Below, piece by piece: positions 63,175-64,000 of a stretch of DNA of 64,000 nt. Position numbers and translations under genes: made by a program. The notes below the pieces were generated by a model that did no database searches, was not told the origin of the DNA, and worked only from the letters and a program-made list of their open reading frames with translations. Location of the stretch: positions 186,001 through 250,000 of the forward strand of contig NZ_FOCZ01000009.1 of NCBI RefSeq assembly GCF_900110245.1, written 5' to 3'. The stretch is from Niastella yeongjuensis. GTDB lineage: Bacteria > Bacteroidota > Bacteroidia > Chitinophagales > Chitinophagaceae. Every line of letters starts with the position of its first letter. The stretch's first letter is position 1.

Positions 63175-64000
63175 ATGAAACCAAACCATCAAAAGACCCG
63201 TATACTTTTCTTTATAGGCAGTATAAAAGGGGGCGGCAAAGAAAGGCGACTTATAGAGTTGCTTACTTATCTGAAACAAAAAGAAGAATATGAATTAATG
63301 GTGGTAGTGACAGATCCCATGATTGAATATCCTTCCTTTTACAAACTAAACATCAATTACCAGGTTATTCGAAAATGGTGGAAAAAGAACGACCTGAGCG
63401 TTTTTTATAAGTTCTATAAAAAATGCAGACAATTTAAACCACACATCATTCATACCTGGGGGCGAATGCAATCCCTATTCGCCATCCCGGCTGCCGTAGG
63501 ACAGGGAATACCGCTGGTAAACAGTCAGATAACCGGTGCCCCATCCAACGTTACCAGGTGGTCGTTAAACGGCATCATCGATCAGATCAATTTTTTCTTT
63601 TCAAAGATCGTTCTCTCCAACTCACAGGCAGGGTTGAATGCCTTCAATCCACCGGTCCGGAAAACCCGGGTAATTTATAACGGTATCAACCTCTCCCGTT
63701 TTGAAAACCTGTGTGCCCTGGAATCGATAAAACTAAAATATGGCATCAGTACTCCCTATGCCGTAGTAATGGTGGCCTCGTTCTCGGATAAAAAGGATTA
63801 TCCATTATTCTTCAGCATAGCTGAACAAATTACCCGAACGCGAGACGATATCAGTTTTGTGGCAGTGGGCGATGGTACCAACCTGGCGGATGTGGAGCGA
63901 TACGAGGGGCAGTTAACCAGCAATACCAGGATAATCTTCACCGGAAGGATCAGTGATGTAGAAGCATTGGTGAACTGCTGTACCGTTGGCGTGCTTTTTT
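63175..64000 (+). CDS. Glycosyltransferase family 4-like, truncated by window edge
   Basis: An open frame of 275 residues runs off the right end. The N-terminal sequence MKPNHQKTRILFFIGSIKGG and KERRLIELLTYLK, the middle HIIHTWGRMQS and VIYNGINLSRF, and VAVGDGTNLADVERYEGQL with IIFTGRISDVEALVNCCTVGVLF are characteristic of GT4 enzymes. It begins 27 bp after the preceding gene and continues the exopolysaccharide operon, which therefore extends beyond the window. Confidence 0.92.
   Translation, partial: MKPNHQKTRILFFIGSIKGGGKERRLIELLTYLKQKEEYELMVVVTDPMIEYPSFYKLNINYQVIRKWWKKNDLSVFYKFYKKCRQFKPHIIHTWGRMQSLFAIPAAVGQGIPLVNSQITGAPSNVTRWSLNGIIDQINFFFSKIVLSNSQAGLNAFNPPVRKTRVIYNGINLSRFENLCALESIKLKYGISTPYAVVMVASFSDKKDYPLFFSIAEQITRTRDDISFVAVGDGTNLADVERYEGQLTSNTRIIFTGRISDVEALVNCCTVGVLF

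Overview
The window looks like a chromosomal segment of a Bacteroidota bacterium, most likely in or near the Chitinophagaceae (Chitinophaga/Niastella-like). This rests on gene content, not on a search. It has a SusC/SusD pair with a FecR anti-sigma factor, many lipoproteins with Cys lipoboxes, a UpxY/NusG-type antiterminator heading an exopolysaccharide operon, stand-alone LytTR regulators and giant YD-repeat (Rhs) proteins. Shine-Dalgarno sequences are generally weak or absent.

Left end to about 12 kb is an accessory region, almost all on the minus strand. It begins with a detached Rhs 3' tip (1-424). Next comes a mobile-element module (about 0.66-7.95 kb): a ParE-type toxin/antitoxin pair, two overlapping tyrosine recombinases (one with a degenerate active site), a small companion gene, a hairpin-rich non-coding stretch, a serine resolvase, a small HTH protein, a RadC-like JAMM protein, a frameshifted P-loop ATPase and two small genes. 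From 8.2 to 12.0 kb are a secreted orphan protein, a hairpin-rich non-coding segment followed by the only plus-strand gene of this part (an HNH homing-type endonuclease), and an immunity-gene-like cluster (DUF7660-like, a zinc-finger HNH protein, SMI1/KNR4-like).

From 12.0 to 31.9 kb one tightly packed minus-strand operon encodes a polymorphic-toxin apparatus. In transcription order it has a 799-aa predicted outer-membrane protein with coiled coil, a 371-aa secreted protein, a 2501-aa SpvB-like/PA14 protein, a 238-aa lipoprotein, a 195-aa signal-peptide ORF and a 2489-aa Rhs protein. The last two read as one protein split by a -1 frameshift. The Rhs protein ends in a variable tip that looks like a ParB/sulfiredoxin-fold nuclease, and an SMI1-like immunity gene starts 4 bp after its stop codon.

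From 31.9 to 34.2 kb are a perfect bidirectional terminator, two small divergently regulated genes of unknown function and a LytTR regulator. The region between them contains a phased 11-bp repeat array. From 34.2 to 46.2 kb lie fecR-susC-susD, a sterol-desaturase-like enzyme, a large zinc metalloprotease, two lipoproteins and an ECF sigma factor. From 46.2 to 52.1 kb are ordinary genes: a hydrolase, a MutS-like ATPase, a TMEM175-like channel, a DUF2268-type protease and an ABC exporter.

From 53.0 kb to the right edge is a plus-strand exopolysaccharide operon of the Wzx/Wzy type: UpxY-like antiterminator, Wza-like and Wzc-like export proteins, UDP-sugar epimerase, flippase, two complete and one edge-truncated glycosyltransferases and a Wzy-like polymerase. 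Its 949-bp leader carries two copies of a GGCGAAGCC-T-run-hairpin element resembling the RfaH ops signal, which makes it the best candidate regulatory novelty of the window.
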